A stretch of 64,000 bases of DNA, taken from positions 124,001-188,000 of the forward strand of contig JAEUVU010000013.1 of assembly GCA_016786725.1 (NCBI GenBank), in the 5' to 3' direction. Both the position numbers and the translations under genes were made by a program. This document shows, piece after piece, positions 47,030 through 56,016 of the stretch; positions within the stretch are counted from its first letter, which is position 1; each line of letters starts with the position of its first letter. The stretch comes from Ferruginibacter sp. (GTDB lineage Bacteria > Bacteroidota > Bacteroidia > Chitinophagales > Chitinophagaceae). The notes below the pieces were generated by a model. That model made no database searches and was not told the origin of the DNA. It saw nothing but the letters and a program-made list of their open reading frames with translations.

Positions 47030-47065
47030 GTTCCCTCTCCTTTGGAGAGGGGTTGGGGTGAGGCC
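47030..47065 (+). repeat. Dispersed palindromic repeat family R, copy 5
   Basis: GTTCCCTCTCCTTTGGAGAG followed by GGGTTGGGGTGAGGCC. It ends 13 bp before the ATG of the 2TM protein. Confidence 0.85.
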
Positions 47066-47078
47066 AAACTTAACAACC

Positions 47079-47396
47079 ATGTCACACCATCAACCACCAC
47101 CCGAAGGAAAAGATCCTTTGCTTTGGGAAATTGCACAAAAAAGGGCAAGTTTTAAAACGCATGCCGTAACCTATGTTATTATGAATGCATTTTTCTGGGC
47201 GGTCTGGTTTTTTTCATCCGGTCGCCACCAAAGGGATATGGATTTTTTTAACTGGAACCACACTCCCTGGCCAATCTGGCCAATGATCGGATGGGGTATT
47301 GGCCTTGCATTTCATTTTGCAGGAGCATATATTTTCCCAAAAGCAAATTCAGTTGAAAGCGAATACGAAAAATTAAAAAATCAACAAAAAAAGTAA
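47079..47396 (+). CDS. 2TM-domain membrane protein
   Basis: A 105-residue protein with two helices (about 34-52 and 70-90) and the 2TM-domain pattern (AQKRASFKTHAVTYVIMN, WPIWPMIGWGIGLAFH). I start at ATG 47079 (MSHHQPPPEG), since the longer frame would begin within the repeat copy. Such domains are often linked to LytTR or histidine kinases, but here it stands alone at the head of a plus-strand run. Confidence 0.8.
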   Translation: MSHHQPPPEGKDPLLWEIAQKRASFKTHAVTYVIMNAFFWAVWFFSSGRHQRDMDFFNWNHTPWPIWPMIGWGIGLAFHFAGAYIFPKANSVESEYEKLKNQQKK

Positions 47397-47400
47397 AACA

Positions 47401-48042
47401 ATGAAAAAACTATTTCTTCTTGCAGCAGTTGCTTTTTTAACCACTGCTTCTTTAGCACAAAGTGAAAAATTTATGGCATCTATGAAGGCGAATATCGCTG
47501 CCATTGACACCAGCTTTAAAAACCCGCAAAACCTTTTAGACCTGGCAAATAAATTTGAACGTATTGCCACTGCAGAAAAGAATCAATGGCTGCCTTATTA
47601 TTATGCTGCATTGTGCCAGGTTAACTATACCTACATGGAAAAAGACAAAACAAAAGTGGATGCCATTGCAGATAAAGCAACTGAACTGATAGACAAAGCT
47701 GATGCATTAAATGCAAACAACTCCGAAATAAGCTGCATAAAAAGCATGATTGCCAGTGCACACATGATGGTAGATCCAATGCAACGCTATATGGAATATG
47801 GCACCGAGAGCCAAACCCATCTTGAAACTGCCATGCAGCAAGACCCAGCAAACCCAAGGCCCGAATATTTAAAAGGGCAGGGTTTAAAATATACGCCTGA
47901 GCAGTTTGGTGGCGGATGTGCCACTGCAAAACCAGTGTTGCAATCATCATTAGCCAAGTACAATGCCTTTAAGCCTGCCAGCGATATTCATCCTAACTGG
48001 GGAAAGCAAAGGGTAGAGATGCTGATAGGAGAATGTAAATAA
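47401..48042 (+). CDS. Secreted TPR-like protein
   Basis: A 213-residue exported protein (signal MKKLFLLAAVAFLTTASLAQ). The rest is helical with a TPR-like alternation of Ala, Leu and Tyr (PYYYAALCQVNYTYM, ATELIDKADALNANN) and a conserved end (LKGQGLKYTPEQFGGGC). It follows the 2TM gene by 4 bp. Function unknown. Confidence 0.8.
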   Translation: MKKLFLLAAVAFLTTASLAQSEKFMASMKANIAAIDTSFKNPQNLLDLANKFERIATAEKNQWLPYYYAALCQVNYTYMEKDKTKVDAIADKATELIDKADALNANNSEISCIKSMIASAHMMVDPMQRYMEYGTESQTHLETAMQQDPANPRPEYLKGQGLKYTPEQFGGGCATAKPVLQSSLAKYNAFKPASDIHPNWGKQRVEMLIGECK

Positions 48043-48049
48043 CAATATA

Positions 48050-48097
48050 CATTAACCATTAACTATTTACCATTTCTGCAATGGTAAATAGTTAATG
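48050..48097. repeat. Palindromic heptamer array between the TPR-like and membrane genes
   Basis: CATTAACTATTTACCATT (48057-48074) and its perfect 18-bp complement (48080-48097) enclose loop TCTGC. The units are AACCATT, AACTATT, TACCATT and, inverted, AATGGTA, AATAGTT. The layout is the same as the mutL element: array, loop, inverted array. Confidence 0.9.
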
Positions 48098-48112
48098 ATA
48101 AATAAAACCAGC

Positions 48113-48700
48113 ATGCAACCAGATAATTTTTCTCCAAAAGACAGTTTGCAACTTATCGACAGTATGATAAACCAGGCAAAGAACCGCTTCAGCGAAAATG
48201 GTTTTTTGTATTTACTTTGGGGCTGGCTTATTTTAATTTGTTCTGTCGGGCATTTTATTTTCATCAAACTTGACCTTTTCCGTCATCCAGAAATTATCTG
48301 GGCAAGCACCTGGCTGGCTGTCATTTTCCAGGTTTTTTATTTGCTAAGAAAAAGAAAGAAGGATACTGTAAGAACCTACAGCGAAAATATCGTTGGTTAT
48401 GTATGGATGGTGTTTGGTGTTTCTATGGGCATGATCTCATTCATACTTTCAAAAACCAATAGCTGGGAAGCGATGTACCCGCTTTTGCTGATGATGTATG
48501 GTATGCCTACTTTTTTGTCGGGAGTGATTATGCGGTTTTTACCTTTAAGAGTGGGCGGTATTATTTGCTGGTGCCTGTCGCTGGTCTCTGTTGTGGTTAC
48601 TTCAATCTACATATTGCTTTTACTCGGGGCTGCAGTTATTGCCGCCTGGATTGTTCCGGGATATTTACTTCGTAAAAAATACAACCAGCAAAACGGATAA
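48113..48700 (+). CDS. Membrane protein, paralogue A
   Basis: About 195 residues with four to five helices. The N-terminal helix (SPKDSLQLIDSMINQAKNRF) parallels that of the next gene (NEKSLEIIQQMISQAKANI), and both continue with GFLYLLWGW or GLGWLLWGS, so the two are tandem paralogues. I start at ATG 48113 by this comparison; ATG 48095 lies in the palindrome. Family unknown. Upstream of a winged-helix regulator. Confidence 0.8.
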   Translation: MQPDNFSPKDSLQLIDSMINQAKNRFSENGFLYLLWGWLILICSVGHFIFIKLDLFRHPEIIWASTWLAVIFQVFYLLRKRKKDTVRTYSENIVGYVWMVFGVSMGMISFILSKTNSWEAMYPLLLMMYGMPTFLSGVIMRFLPLRVGGIICWCLSLVSVVVTSIYILLLLGAAVIAAWIVPGYLLRKKYNQQNG

Positions 48701-48704
48701 TAAA

Positions 48705-49307
48705 ATGGAAAAAGATCAGAAATTATCAAACGAAAAAAGCCTGGAGATCATCCAGCAAATGATAAGCCAGGCAAAAGCAAATATCAGCGATAATGGCCTT
48801 GGGTGGCTGCTTTGGGGCAGTATGATCTTTTTGGCTTCGTTGTCAACTTATTTTTTAATACACGCTGATGCGGCTGAAATTTATTGGGGCTGGAATATTT
48901 TTGGAATTTTTACCATCATCATGTTAACCTATGAGCTTTTTAAGCCTAAGAAGAAAGCCGTAAGAACTTATGTGGATGATCTGTTGCGCCTGGTGGATAT
49001 TGCATTTACCATCAGCCTGTTCACCGTTATTTTCGCCATCAATTTTGCAGTTACTCCCAACGGAGGTTTTGGTTTTTTCCTGATGATCTTTGGTTTTCTG
49101 ATGTTGATCAAAGGCGGGGCTGTTAAATCAAAATCGTTGATGATAGGCGCTGGCGTAAACTGGGCAGGAGCCATTGCCATGTTTGTAAACAAAGATTTTA
49201 AGTATGATATGCTCATCATGGCGGCAGCGGTTTTGATCGGGTACATCATTCCCGGATTTTTATTGTGGCGTAAATACAGCAGGCAAAAAGCCGGTCAAAT
49301 AAAATAA
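48705..49307 (+). CDS. Membrane protein, paralogue B
   Basis: A 200-residue protein with five predicted helices, paralogous to the preceding gene (4 bp upstream). The start at 48705 (MEKDQKLSNEKS) is set by comparison; a longer frame lacks any likely start region. The following winged-helix gene is 13 bp away. The function is unknown, but the set (two membrane proteins and a regulator) recurs with ABC-2 transporters in Bacteroidota, as here. Confidence 0.82.
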   Translation: MEKDQKLSNEKSLEIIQQMISQAKANISDNGLGWLLWGSMIFLASLSTYFLIHADAAEIYWGWNIFGIFTIIMLTYELFKPKKKAVRTYVDDLLRLVDIAFTISLFTVIFAINFAVTPNGGFGFFLMIFGFLMLIKGGAVKSKSLMIGAGVNWAGAIAMFVNKDFKYDMLIMAAAVLIGYIIPGFLLWRKYSRQKAGQIK

Positions 49308-49320
49308 AACCGTTTCATCA

Positions 49321-49617
49321 ATGGAATTTAAAGAACTCGATCCCATATTACACTCCCAGCTCAGGCTTGCCGTGGTAAGCCTGCTCATCAGTGTACGTGA
49401 GGCAGAGTTTACTTTTTTGAAGGAAAAAACAAATGCAACCGCCGGTAACCTGAGTGTACAGATCAATAAACTGAAAGATGCCGGTTATATTGAAGTAACC
49501 AAACAGTTCAGCAATAACTATCCACAAACCATCTGTAAAATCACTAAAAATGGAATAGAGGCTTTTGAAGCCTATGTAAATGCATTGCAGAGTTATATGA
49601 ACCCCGGTACAAACTAA
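49321..49617 (+). CDS. Winged-helix transcriptional regulator
   Basis: A 98-residue single-domain regulator of the HTH_34/ArsR-MarR-like type. The recognition part is FLKEKTNATAGNLSVQINKL followed by a wing with QTICKITKNGIEAFEAY. No ligand domain is present. Its place between two membrane proteins and an ABC transporter suggests it controls this cluster. Confidence 0.9.
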   Translation: MEFKELDPILHSQLRLAVVSLLISVREAEFTFLKEKTNATAGNLSVQINKLKDAGYIEVTKQFSNNYPQTICKITKNGIEAFEAYVNALQSYMNPGTN

Positions 49618-49635
49618 TTTCTTCTTAAATATTTT

Positions 49636-49692
49636 GTGGCCGGAGAGACACCGGCCACGGCGGGCTGCCCCGGTTGGTGTCTCACCAACCGG
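49636..49692. repeat. Two overlapping-alternative hairpins before the ABC transporter
   Basis: Hairpin 1: GTGGCCGG/CCGGCCAC (49636-49658). Hairpin 2: CCGGTTGGTG/CACCAACCGG (49670-49692). GAGACACC (49645-49652), in the loop and stem of the first, is fully complementary to GGTGTCTC (49676-49683) in the second, so a third, exclusive pairing is possible. It could also simply be a dispersed repeat. Confidence 0.7.
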
Positions 49693-49737
49693 AAATTAAA
49701 AATCTCTCTTTTAAACTTTTTATAGACGCATCCGTTT

Positions 49738-49745
49738 TACCTTTG
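49738..49745 (+). promoter_or_regulatory. -7 promoter element TACCTTTG
   Basis: Exact TAnnTTTG, 15 bp before ATG 49761. It lies downstream of the alternative hairpins, so a transcript starting here would not include them. Confidence 0.5.
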
Positions 49746-49760
49746 ATGATATTTCGGTAC

Positions 49761-50693
49761 ATGGCATCAATCATACAAGTCAGCAATCTTTCCAAGCAAT
49801 TTAAAGATATACATGCGGTAGAAGACCTTTCCTTCACTGTTGAAGAAGGAGATGTTTATGGTTTTCTGGGGCAGAACGGCGCCGGAAAATCTACCAGCAT
49901 ACGCATGTTGCTTACGCTGATAAAACCTACTGCCGGCAGCATCAGTATTTTCGGAAAAGATCTCTCCACTAACCGCAACGAAATTTTAAAACAGGTTGGC
50001 GCAGTAATTGAAAAGCCCGACCTCTACAAATATTTATCAGCTTACGATAACCTGGCCATCTTTGCAAAAATGAGCGGTATCAAAGCCGATAAAAAACTGT
50101 TGATGGATCAGTTAAAAATGGTTGGGCTTGATGAACGTGCCAACAGTAAAGTAAAAACATTCAGCCAGGGGATGAAGCAAAGACTGGGTATTGCTGTTGC
50201 TTTAATTCATAACCCGAGGTTGATCATTTTAGATGAACCAACCAACGGTTTGGATCCCCAGGGCATTGCAGATATGCGTAACCTTATTTTGCAGTTGAGC
50301 AGGGAAATGGGAAAGACAATTGTTGTGTCATCGCATTTGCTTAGCGAAATAGAATTAGTAGCAAACCGTATGCTCATTATTCATAAAGGAAAAAAAATTG
50401 TAGAAGGCAAAGTTGCTGAACTGCTTGACCCGTCCAGATCGCTGGTGCAGATAGAAACCAGTGATAATACAGCAACAAGAGAAAAACTACAACAAACAAA
50501 ATGGTCATCTTCTTTACAAAATAAAGAAGGTAAGCTGCAACTTAAAATGAATAAAGAAGATGTACCACAGTTAATTGCAGAACTGGTTGCCATGCAGGTA
50601 CAGGTTATCTCCGTAGATCCAATGCATTCATTGGAAGATTATTTTCTTTCACTTACAACCCAGCCCGGCCATGTGGAATCTTTTGCAAATTGA
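49761..50693 (+). CDS. ABC-2 transporter ATPase (BcrA-like)
   Basis: A 310-residue ATPase. Walker A is GQNGAGKST, signature FSQGMKQRLGIAVAL, Walker B LIILDEPTNGLDPQ, and switch VSSHLL. The start at 49761 (MASIIQVSNLSKQF) is chosen from the family's normal N-terminus and the nearby promoter element. The end overlaps the permease start by 23 bp. Substrates of such pairs range from antibiotics to lipids; here it is not known. Confidence 0.93.
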   Translation: MASIIQVSNLSKQFKDIHAVEDLSFTVEEGDVYGFLGQNGAGKSTSIRMLLTLIKPTAGSISIFGKDLSTNRNEILKQVGAVIEKPDLYKYLSAYDNLAIFAKMSGIKADKKLLMDQLKMVGLDERANSKVKTFSQGMKQRLGIAVALIHNPRLIILDEPTNGLDPQGIADMRNLILQLSREMGKTIVVSSHLLSEIELVANRMLIIHKGKKIVEGKVAELLDPSRSLVQIETSDNTATREKLQQTKWSSSLQNKEGKLQLKMNKEDVPQLIAELVAMQVQVISVDPMHSLEDYFLSLTTQPGHVESFAN

Positions 50694-51552
50694 ACTGTAT
50701 AAAATTTTCAGGAAGCCAAGAACCTACCTGGCATTTGCCATCATTGCCGCTTTTATTTTTTTGATACAACTGGGTTTGCTGGTTAATGGTAAAGACTGGA
50801 TGAAATTTATGCTTGGTTCATTAGATGAAACAATGGCGTTTAATTACGACGAACTCATCAATGGTTATGCCGTTTGTTTTGTTGTGTTGAATTTGTTGCT
50901 TGTACATGTTCCAATATTGGTTGCATTGGTTGCAGGCGATGTGGTATCCGGTGAGGCAAGTATGGGCACCTTAAGATTGCTGGCAGCAAAACCGGTAAGC
51001 CGCACACAAATAATACTGGCAAAATATTTTGCAACAGCAGTGTATGTATTTGCCCTGCTTTTGTGGATAGCCATCATTTCATTAGTGATAAGTATAGCTG
51101 TGTTTGGAACGAACGACCTGGTGGTGGCAAAAACCAACGGCCTGCAGGTGATAGAATCCAATGATGTGCTCTGGCGGTATTTTTGCGCTTTTGGTTTTGC
51201 CTTCATTGCCATGATGGTAGTGGCTGCCATTTCATTGTTGCTGTCTGTACTGTCAGAAAACTCAATAGGCCCAATCGTTGCTACAGTAGGCATTATCATT
51301 GTTTGTACTTTAATAAGTGAAATGGAAATACCCATTTACCAGAAGTACATCAAGCCTTACCTGTTCACTACTTATATGCTTGGCTGGAAGGGCTTCTTCT
51401 ATATCGGCTCAACCGATGACAACGAAACCATCAGGGGGTCTATCCAGTACTTGCCGGGCATTTTAAAAAGTATTGCAGCGCTGCTGGTATATATTGTTGC
51501 ATTGGTGGGCGCCTCTGTTTTTATTTTCCGTAAAAAAGATATTTTATCATAA
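50671..51552 (+). CDS. ABC-2 transporter permease
   Basis: A 293-residue protein with six helices, starting MWNLLQIELYKIFRKPRTYL, typical for ABC-2 permeases, with GEASMGTLRLLAAKPVSR after the second helix. It pairs with the preceding ATPase, whose stop it overlaps. The LolA-like gene follows by 9 bp. Confidence 0.92.
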   Translation: MWNLLQIELYKIFRKPRTYLAFAIIAAFIFLIQLGLLVNGKDWMKFMLGSLDETMAFNYDELINGYAVCFVVLNLLLVHVPILVALVAGDVVSGEASMGTLRLLAAKPVSRTQIILAKYFATAVYVFALLLWIAIISLVISIAVFGTNDLVVAKTNGLQVIESNDVLWRYFCAFGFAFIAMMVVAAISLLLSVLSENSIGPIVATVGIIIVCTLISEMEIPIYQKYIKPYLFTTYMLGWKGFFYIGSTDDNETIRGSIQYLPGILKSIAALLVYIVALVGASVFIFRKKDILS

Positions 51553-51561
51553 ACTTACTCT

Positions 51562-52260
51562 ATGAAGCGTATTCTGTTTTTAGTTTTTTTCTTTCAGCTT
51601 TCACTTTTAACACAGGCGCAGGATGTAAATGCACTGGTGCAAAAAGTAAAAGACAAAATAAACCTGGTAAATGATTATGAAGCCGGCGGTAAAATGAAAA
51701 CCAATGTAACTTTTTTAAAAGTGCCGGTTGCTGCTGTAAAACTTTATTTTAAAAAGCCCAACAAGCTTAAGATAAAAAACGAAAAAGGCATTTCTTTTAT
51801 ACCCAGGGGAGCCGTAAATATAAACATGAGCAATGTATTAAGCAGCGGCAAATACAGTGTGCTGGATGCCGGCAACGATAAGATAGGTAATACGGCAGTG
51901 AAAGTGGTGAAACTTTTGCCCGAGGATGACAATGCAGAAGTGGTGCTCTCAACCTTATACATCGACCCGGTAAACCATGTGATACTAAAAACAAAAACCA
52001 CTACCAGGGATAACGGCACTTACGAACTGGAAATGGGCTTTGGAAAATACATTGCCTGGGGCCTGCCCGATAAGATCATCTTTTCCTTCAATACCAAAGA
52101 TTATAAAATGCCCAAGGGGGTAACTTTTGATTTTGATGATGGCACTAAAAAGAAAACACCCGAAGAAAAAGAAAAGCTGAAGAACCAGAAAGGGAAGGTG
52201 GAGATATCAGTTAGCTCTTATTCGATCAATAAAGGTATTGCGGATAGTGTTTTTAATTAG
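51562..52260 (+). CDS. LolA-like periplasmic carrier protein
   Basis: A 232-residue secreted protein (signal MKRILFLVFFFQLSLLTQAQ) of the LolA/outer-membrane lipoprotein-sorting fold: a twisted beta-sheet with phrases VTFLKVPVAAVKLYFKKPNK and STLYIDPVNHVILKTKTTT. It probably carries a lipid or lipoprotein across the periplasm. Co-transcription with the ABC-2 pair suggests the three form an export path, but this is inference. Confidence 0.85.
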   Translation: MKRILFLVFFFQLSLLTQAQDVNALVQKVKDKINLVNDYEAGGKMKTNVTFLKVPVAAVKLYFKKPNKLKIKNEKGISFIPRGAVNINMSNVLSSGKYSVLDAGNDKIGNTAVKVVKLLPEDDNAEVVLSTLYIDPVNHVILKTKTTTRDNGTYELEMGFGKYIAWGLPDKIIFSFNTKDYKMPKGVTFDFDDGTKKKTPEEKEKLKNQKGKVEISVSSYSINKGIADSVFN

Positions 52261-52309
52261 CTGAGTTCTTTGCATTTAAATTTGAATCCGTAAGCTGCAC
52301 TTATCAATT

Positions 52310-54625
52310 TCAACGTCCACAACATTTCTTATACTTTTTACCGCTTTTACAAGTACATGGATCATTTCTTCCAATCTTTTTTGCACCCTTTAACCGAGTA
52401 ATTGGGGTCTCTTTCATTTTTGATAGAGTCTCTTTATATTCATGTTCCAGTTCCATATCAATGTGCCAAGATTTGTCATCATAGACAAGAAAGTTTATCA
52501 AGTTAGGGCTCGAAGAAAAAGATCCCATTCCTAGCCATGTATTAGATTTAGATAAGTATTTTCTTAGTTTGGCATAAGTAACAACCGAATGCTCTAGTGT
52601 TTTAGGGTTAGCAACATTCGATACTACATAATTAAGCCCAAAATAGGGAGGAGTTGCGGTAGCTAGTGATTTAGTTAATCCTTCATTCTGAGAAAGACTT
52701 TTAATGTTAATCATTTGCTCAACTATATTCTTGCGACTATCACCAGACCAGTCTAATAAATGAAATATTATATCAGTTGTTTTTGGATGCCCTGCTGATT
52801 TGATTTCCCTTACAAGAGAATCAAATTTTGGGTCTTTCCATCTATTGAGAATCGGATCATCAGCCTCAGATAATAAGTGCGCCACTCCAGTTTTATAAGG
52901 ATAATAATTTCTGTCTACAATTGCTCCAAATTGGTTATCGATTGAGCCACCGTCATAACCTTCAACTCGGCAAAGTTTTTGATCCAAATGATATCCTAGA
53001 TATACCAATTCTTCATCAGCATTGAAATATTCTACTAATTCTATTCTTTGACGCACATAATATAGGAAGTCATAAGGATCATTTAAATAATGTGATAAGA
53101 GTTCCAAATCAAAGACCGAAAGAAATAAAGGATAAGGGTCAGCACTTTCTTTAGTAAGCATCATATGAACTTGATGTACCAAAGCTGGATAATTTTCAGT
53201 TGTAAGCCCCATTATATAAGCCTCATCGATTTCATTAGGCAAGAAAACCTCATCTCCATTTGTATTAAAAAATCGAGCTGTTTTATTCAATATTGCTTTC
53301 CTGGAAATAAGTCCTTGATTATATGCGTCCTGAACAGCACCGTTGAAGTCCTTCGACAACTGATCAAAATCGCCCCGTTTTGCTGTAAGGGTAAGTTTTT
53401 TAGATTTTACCTGAACGCATAAAGCTCTATTGCCCAAAAGACATAGAACATCTATATCTGTATCTCTTTGTCCTTTCTTTGTTTCAATGATTATTGATCT
53501 GTAAGTATTACTTTTTCCAAATACTTTAGAAAGAAAGTTATAGGCAATTTCTTCGCCAACATCTCCACGGTGTTTGGCAAGAGTGTCACGATATTTATTA
53601 TCTTCCCACATCCAGTAAAAAGGACTTTCGTAAACAGCTTCGGGTACAAGGTATCCTATACCAACAAAGTAGCGATCATGACCCAGTTTAATTAAAGGGC
53701 GTGAATTGATTATATTAAAATGACCAGGTCCTTCATAGGAGCTATTACATTCTGGAACAAATGAAAAGTTCTCAAAGAAACTTTCAACCACAGTTTGATC
53801 TGTTCCTTTCAAGTCTGTAGGGGAAACGATAAATAGATCTAATAAATTTTCATAAAATTTATTCCAGCTTTCACTATTATCGCTGCCAGAATTAGGATGG
53901 GGAAACAATTGATTATACTGATAAAATGTAGTTGCTATTAACTGTTGACGCAATAATTCTTCAGTTTTTTCATTTGAAAATTGTTTCTTCAAACCTTTTC
54001 GCATTTTATTTGCAATTTCAGGAAACTTCTCTCTAATATTAATCTGCATCACTTTTTGAGCTTTTGCTCTTAAAGTTTGTTTTATTTTATTTACAACCTC
54101 TCCGATCTTATAAATATTAAATCCTCTGTTCTTGATAAGCCATTCGCTATCATTTTTGTATTTTAATTCAAGGTATTCGAGATATTGAAAATCATAGACA
54201 CCATCTCCGCCATAGAACATAGGTTCCATCATTCCTTTATCCTTTACAAAAAAATCCATCCTATTCTCTCTGGTGTCTTCAAATTTTTCGCCATTCTTTT
54301 GCCGTTCCATCATCTCTTGAAATTTGGCAAATTGAGGTGCAGTAAAAGAGATCTGAAGCTCTCTCATTAACTCGTATGTTTTTTCTTTGAGTAAAAAAAC
54401 TTCTTCGGGTGATGTTGGTATACTGAAGTCGATTTTCTTTTGGACAAGAAAACCAATAATAAGGGAACACTCTTTTACACTGAGTTTTGATCTATAATCA
54501 ACCTCGTGTATTTTGTTTAAGTCTAAATGGAAGTCATCAAAAAGGATTAGGCAAAGCGAATAAATGTAGCCTTTTGTATAAATAAGATTTTTAAGGTCTA
54601 AAATAATCTCTTGAGTATTTCTCAT
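52310..54625 (-). CDS. Large nuclease-like protein with C-terminal SEC-C motif
   Basis: About 771 residues. The C-terminus is a SEC-C zinc motif (NDPCTCKSGKKYKKCCG). Around residues 350-430 a PD-(D/E)xK-like core is seen: GDVGEEIAYNFLSKVFG, then DTDIDVLCLLG and CVQVKSKK, as in NERD-type nucleases. The first 300 residues are helical and unlike any family I know. It is lower in G+C than its flanks. ATG at 54625 (MRNTQEIILD) is preferred, though 54643 is possible. Roles in defence or DNA/RNA quality control are inference. Confidence 0.85.
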   Translation of the reverse strand: MRNTQEIILDLKNLIYTKGYIYSLCLILFDDFHLDLNKIHEVDYRSKLSVKECSLIIGFLVQKKIDFSIPTSPEEVFLLKEKTYELMRELQISFTAPQFAKFQEMMERQKNGEKFEDTRENRMDFFVKDKGMMEPMFYGGDGVYDFQYLEYLELKYKNDSEWLIKNRGFNIYKIGEVVNKIKQTLRAKAQKVMQINIREKFPEIANKMRKGLKKQFSNEKTEELLRQQLIATTFYQYNQLFPHPNSGSDNSESWNKFYENLLDLFIVSPTDLKGTDQTVVESFFENFSFVPECNSSYEGPGHFNIINSRPLIKLGHDRYFVGIGYLVPEAVYESPFYWMWEDNKYRDTLAKHRGDVGEEIAYNFLSKVFGKSNTYRSIIIETKKGQRDTDIDVLCLLGNRALCVQVKSKKLTLTAKRGDFDQLSKDFNGAVQDAYNQGLISRKAILNKTARFFNTNGDEVFLPNEIDEAYIMGLTTENYPALVHQVHMMLTKESADPYPLFLSVFDLELLSHYLNDPYDFLYYVRQRIELVEYFNADEELVYLGYHLDQKLCRVEGYDGGSIDNQFGAIVDRNYYPYKTGVAHLLSEADDPILNRWKDPKFDSLVREIKSAGHPKTTDIIFHLLDWSGDSRKNIVEQMINIKSLSQNEGLTKSLATATPPYFGLNYVVSNVANPKTLEHSVVTYAKLRKYLSKSNTWLGMGSFSSSPNLINFLVYDDKSWHIDMELEHEYKETLSKMKETPITRLKGAKKIGRNDPCTCKSGKKYKKCCGR

Positions 54626-54658
54626 GGAGTAGTAGTTATTCAATTAACTAGTTTTTGA

Positions 54659-55759
54659 CTACTCCGGTATATCAGTTATCTTCTGATCCACCGCATTGGC
54701 AATCATCTTCGAACTTATTTTTCTCAATGGATTTTGGTGCTGCACATCATATTCATTTCTGCCAACAATAATATCAATGCATTTAAAAATGGCTTCTCTA
54801 AAAGATGATTCATCTGCCTTGCCCTGCCCGGCAATATCAAATGCCACACCATGGTCGGGTGAAGTGCGTACACCAGGCAGTCCCGCTGTATAATTTACAC
54901 CTTCGCCAATGGCTAAGGATTTAAAAGGAATCAGCCCCTGGTCGTGGTACATGGCCAGTACGGCATCAAATTTTTCGTAATGCCCACGTGCAAAAAATGC
55001 ATCGGCAGGGTATGGGCCAAAGCAGAACACATCTTTTTGTTTTGCTTCTTTAATAGCAGGCTTGATGATCTCTTCTTCTTCTTTGCCAATCAATCCTTCA
55101 TCACCGGCATGTGGGTTTAAACCTAAAACCGCAATGCGTGGTTTGTTGATATTGAAATCCTTTTTTAAAGAATGGTTGATGAGCTGCAGTTTACTGATGA
55201 TGCCATCTTTTGTGATATGTTTGGCAACATCCTGTACAGGCACATGTTCTGTAACCAATGCAACCCTCATATTTTCAGCAATCATAAACATCACCACATC
55301 TGCAGCACCATATAAATTTTTGAGATAAGGGGTGTGGCCTGTAAAATTAAATTCCTTGCTCTGCGTATTGTTTTTATGAATGGGTGCAGTAACCAACCCG
55401 TCAATTAAATTATTTTTTAAGGCCTTGCCTGCAACAGTAAGACTTTTAACTGCATACTTCCCGCCAATCTCATTTAGTATGCCGGGGTTGATGACTATTT
55501 CTTCTTCCCAGCAGTTAAAAAGGTTCACTTGTTTGGGATTGATCCTGTTCAATTCTCTTGTAGCGGCGTAATTGATATTAATATCCGGCAAACTTTTCCT
55601 GTAAAAATTAATGGCTTTGTTATTGGCAAAAATCACTGGTGTACACAGATCCAGGATACGGTTATCGCCCAGGGTTTTTATCAACAGTTCAATGCCTATT
55701 CCGTTTACATCGCCGCAGGTAAAGCCAATTACAGGTTTATTATCTATGTTAGAACTCAT
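54659..55759 (-). CDS. pdxA: 4-hydroxythreonine-4-phosphate dehydrogenase
   Basis: A 366-residue PdxA, the NAD-dependent step of DXP-dependent pyridoxal phosphate synthesis. Motifs: GFTCGDVNGIGIE, zinc His in FTGHTPYLKN, MYHDQGLIPFK and RTSPDHGVAFDIAGQG. The start at 55759 (MSSNIDNKPVIG) fits the family; upstream residues of a longer frame look spurious. It stands alone between opposite genes. Confidence 0.95.
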   Translation of the reverse strand: MSSNIDNKPVIGFTCGDVNGIGIELLIKTLGDNRILDLCTPVIFANNKAINFYRKSLPDININYAATRELNRINPKQVNLFNCWEEEIVINPGILNEIGGKYAVKSLTVAGKALKNNLIDGLVTAPIHKNNTQSKEFNFTGHTPYLKNLYGAADVVMFMIAENMRVALVTEHVPVQDVAKHITKDGIISKLQLINHSLKKDFNINKPRIAVLGLNPHAGDEGLIGKEEEEIIKPAIKEAKQKDVFCFGPYPADAFFARGHYEKFDAVLAMYHDQGLIPFKSLAIGEGVNYTAGLPGVRTSPDHGVAFDIAGQGKADESSFREAIFKCIDIIVGRNEYDVQHQNPLRKISSKMIANAVDQKITDIPE

Positions 55760-56016
55760 AATGCATATTATTAAGCAGTAAAAATACAAATTCCTGATGG
55801 TAAGTGTTTAAATTAAAACACTTATCGCTCAATGGAAAAAGCCCGGCAATGGCTTTTATCAATTTATAATTTCAGGAACGGGTGTAGATTGCAAACAACT
55901 TCCTTAAATAATAGTTTATTTTATAATGGTCTGATTTATGATAGGTTTTTACGGGGCGATAATCCCCCATCACAAAAAACTAATTGTGAAGTCTATATAA
56001 CACCCAGGTAACTTAC

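Noticed and set aside
55760..56016. Possible riboswitch before the second TonB receptor
   Set aside because: I looked for cobalamin- or other known leader patterns and saw no conserved core; only weak short inverted repeats.
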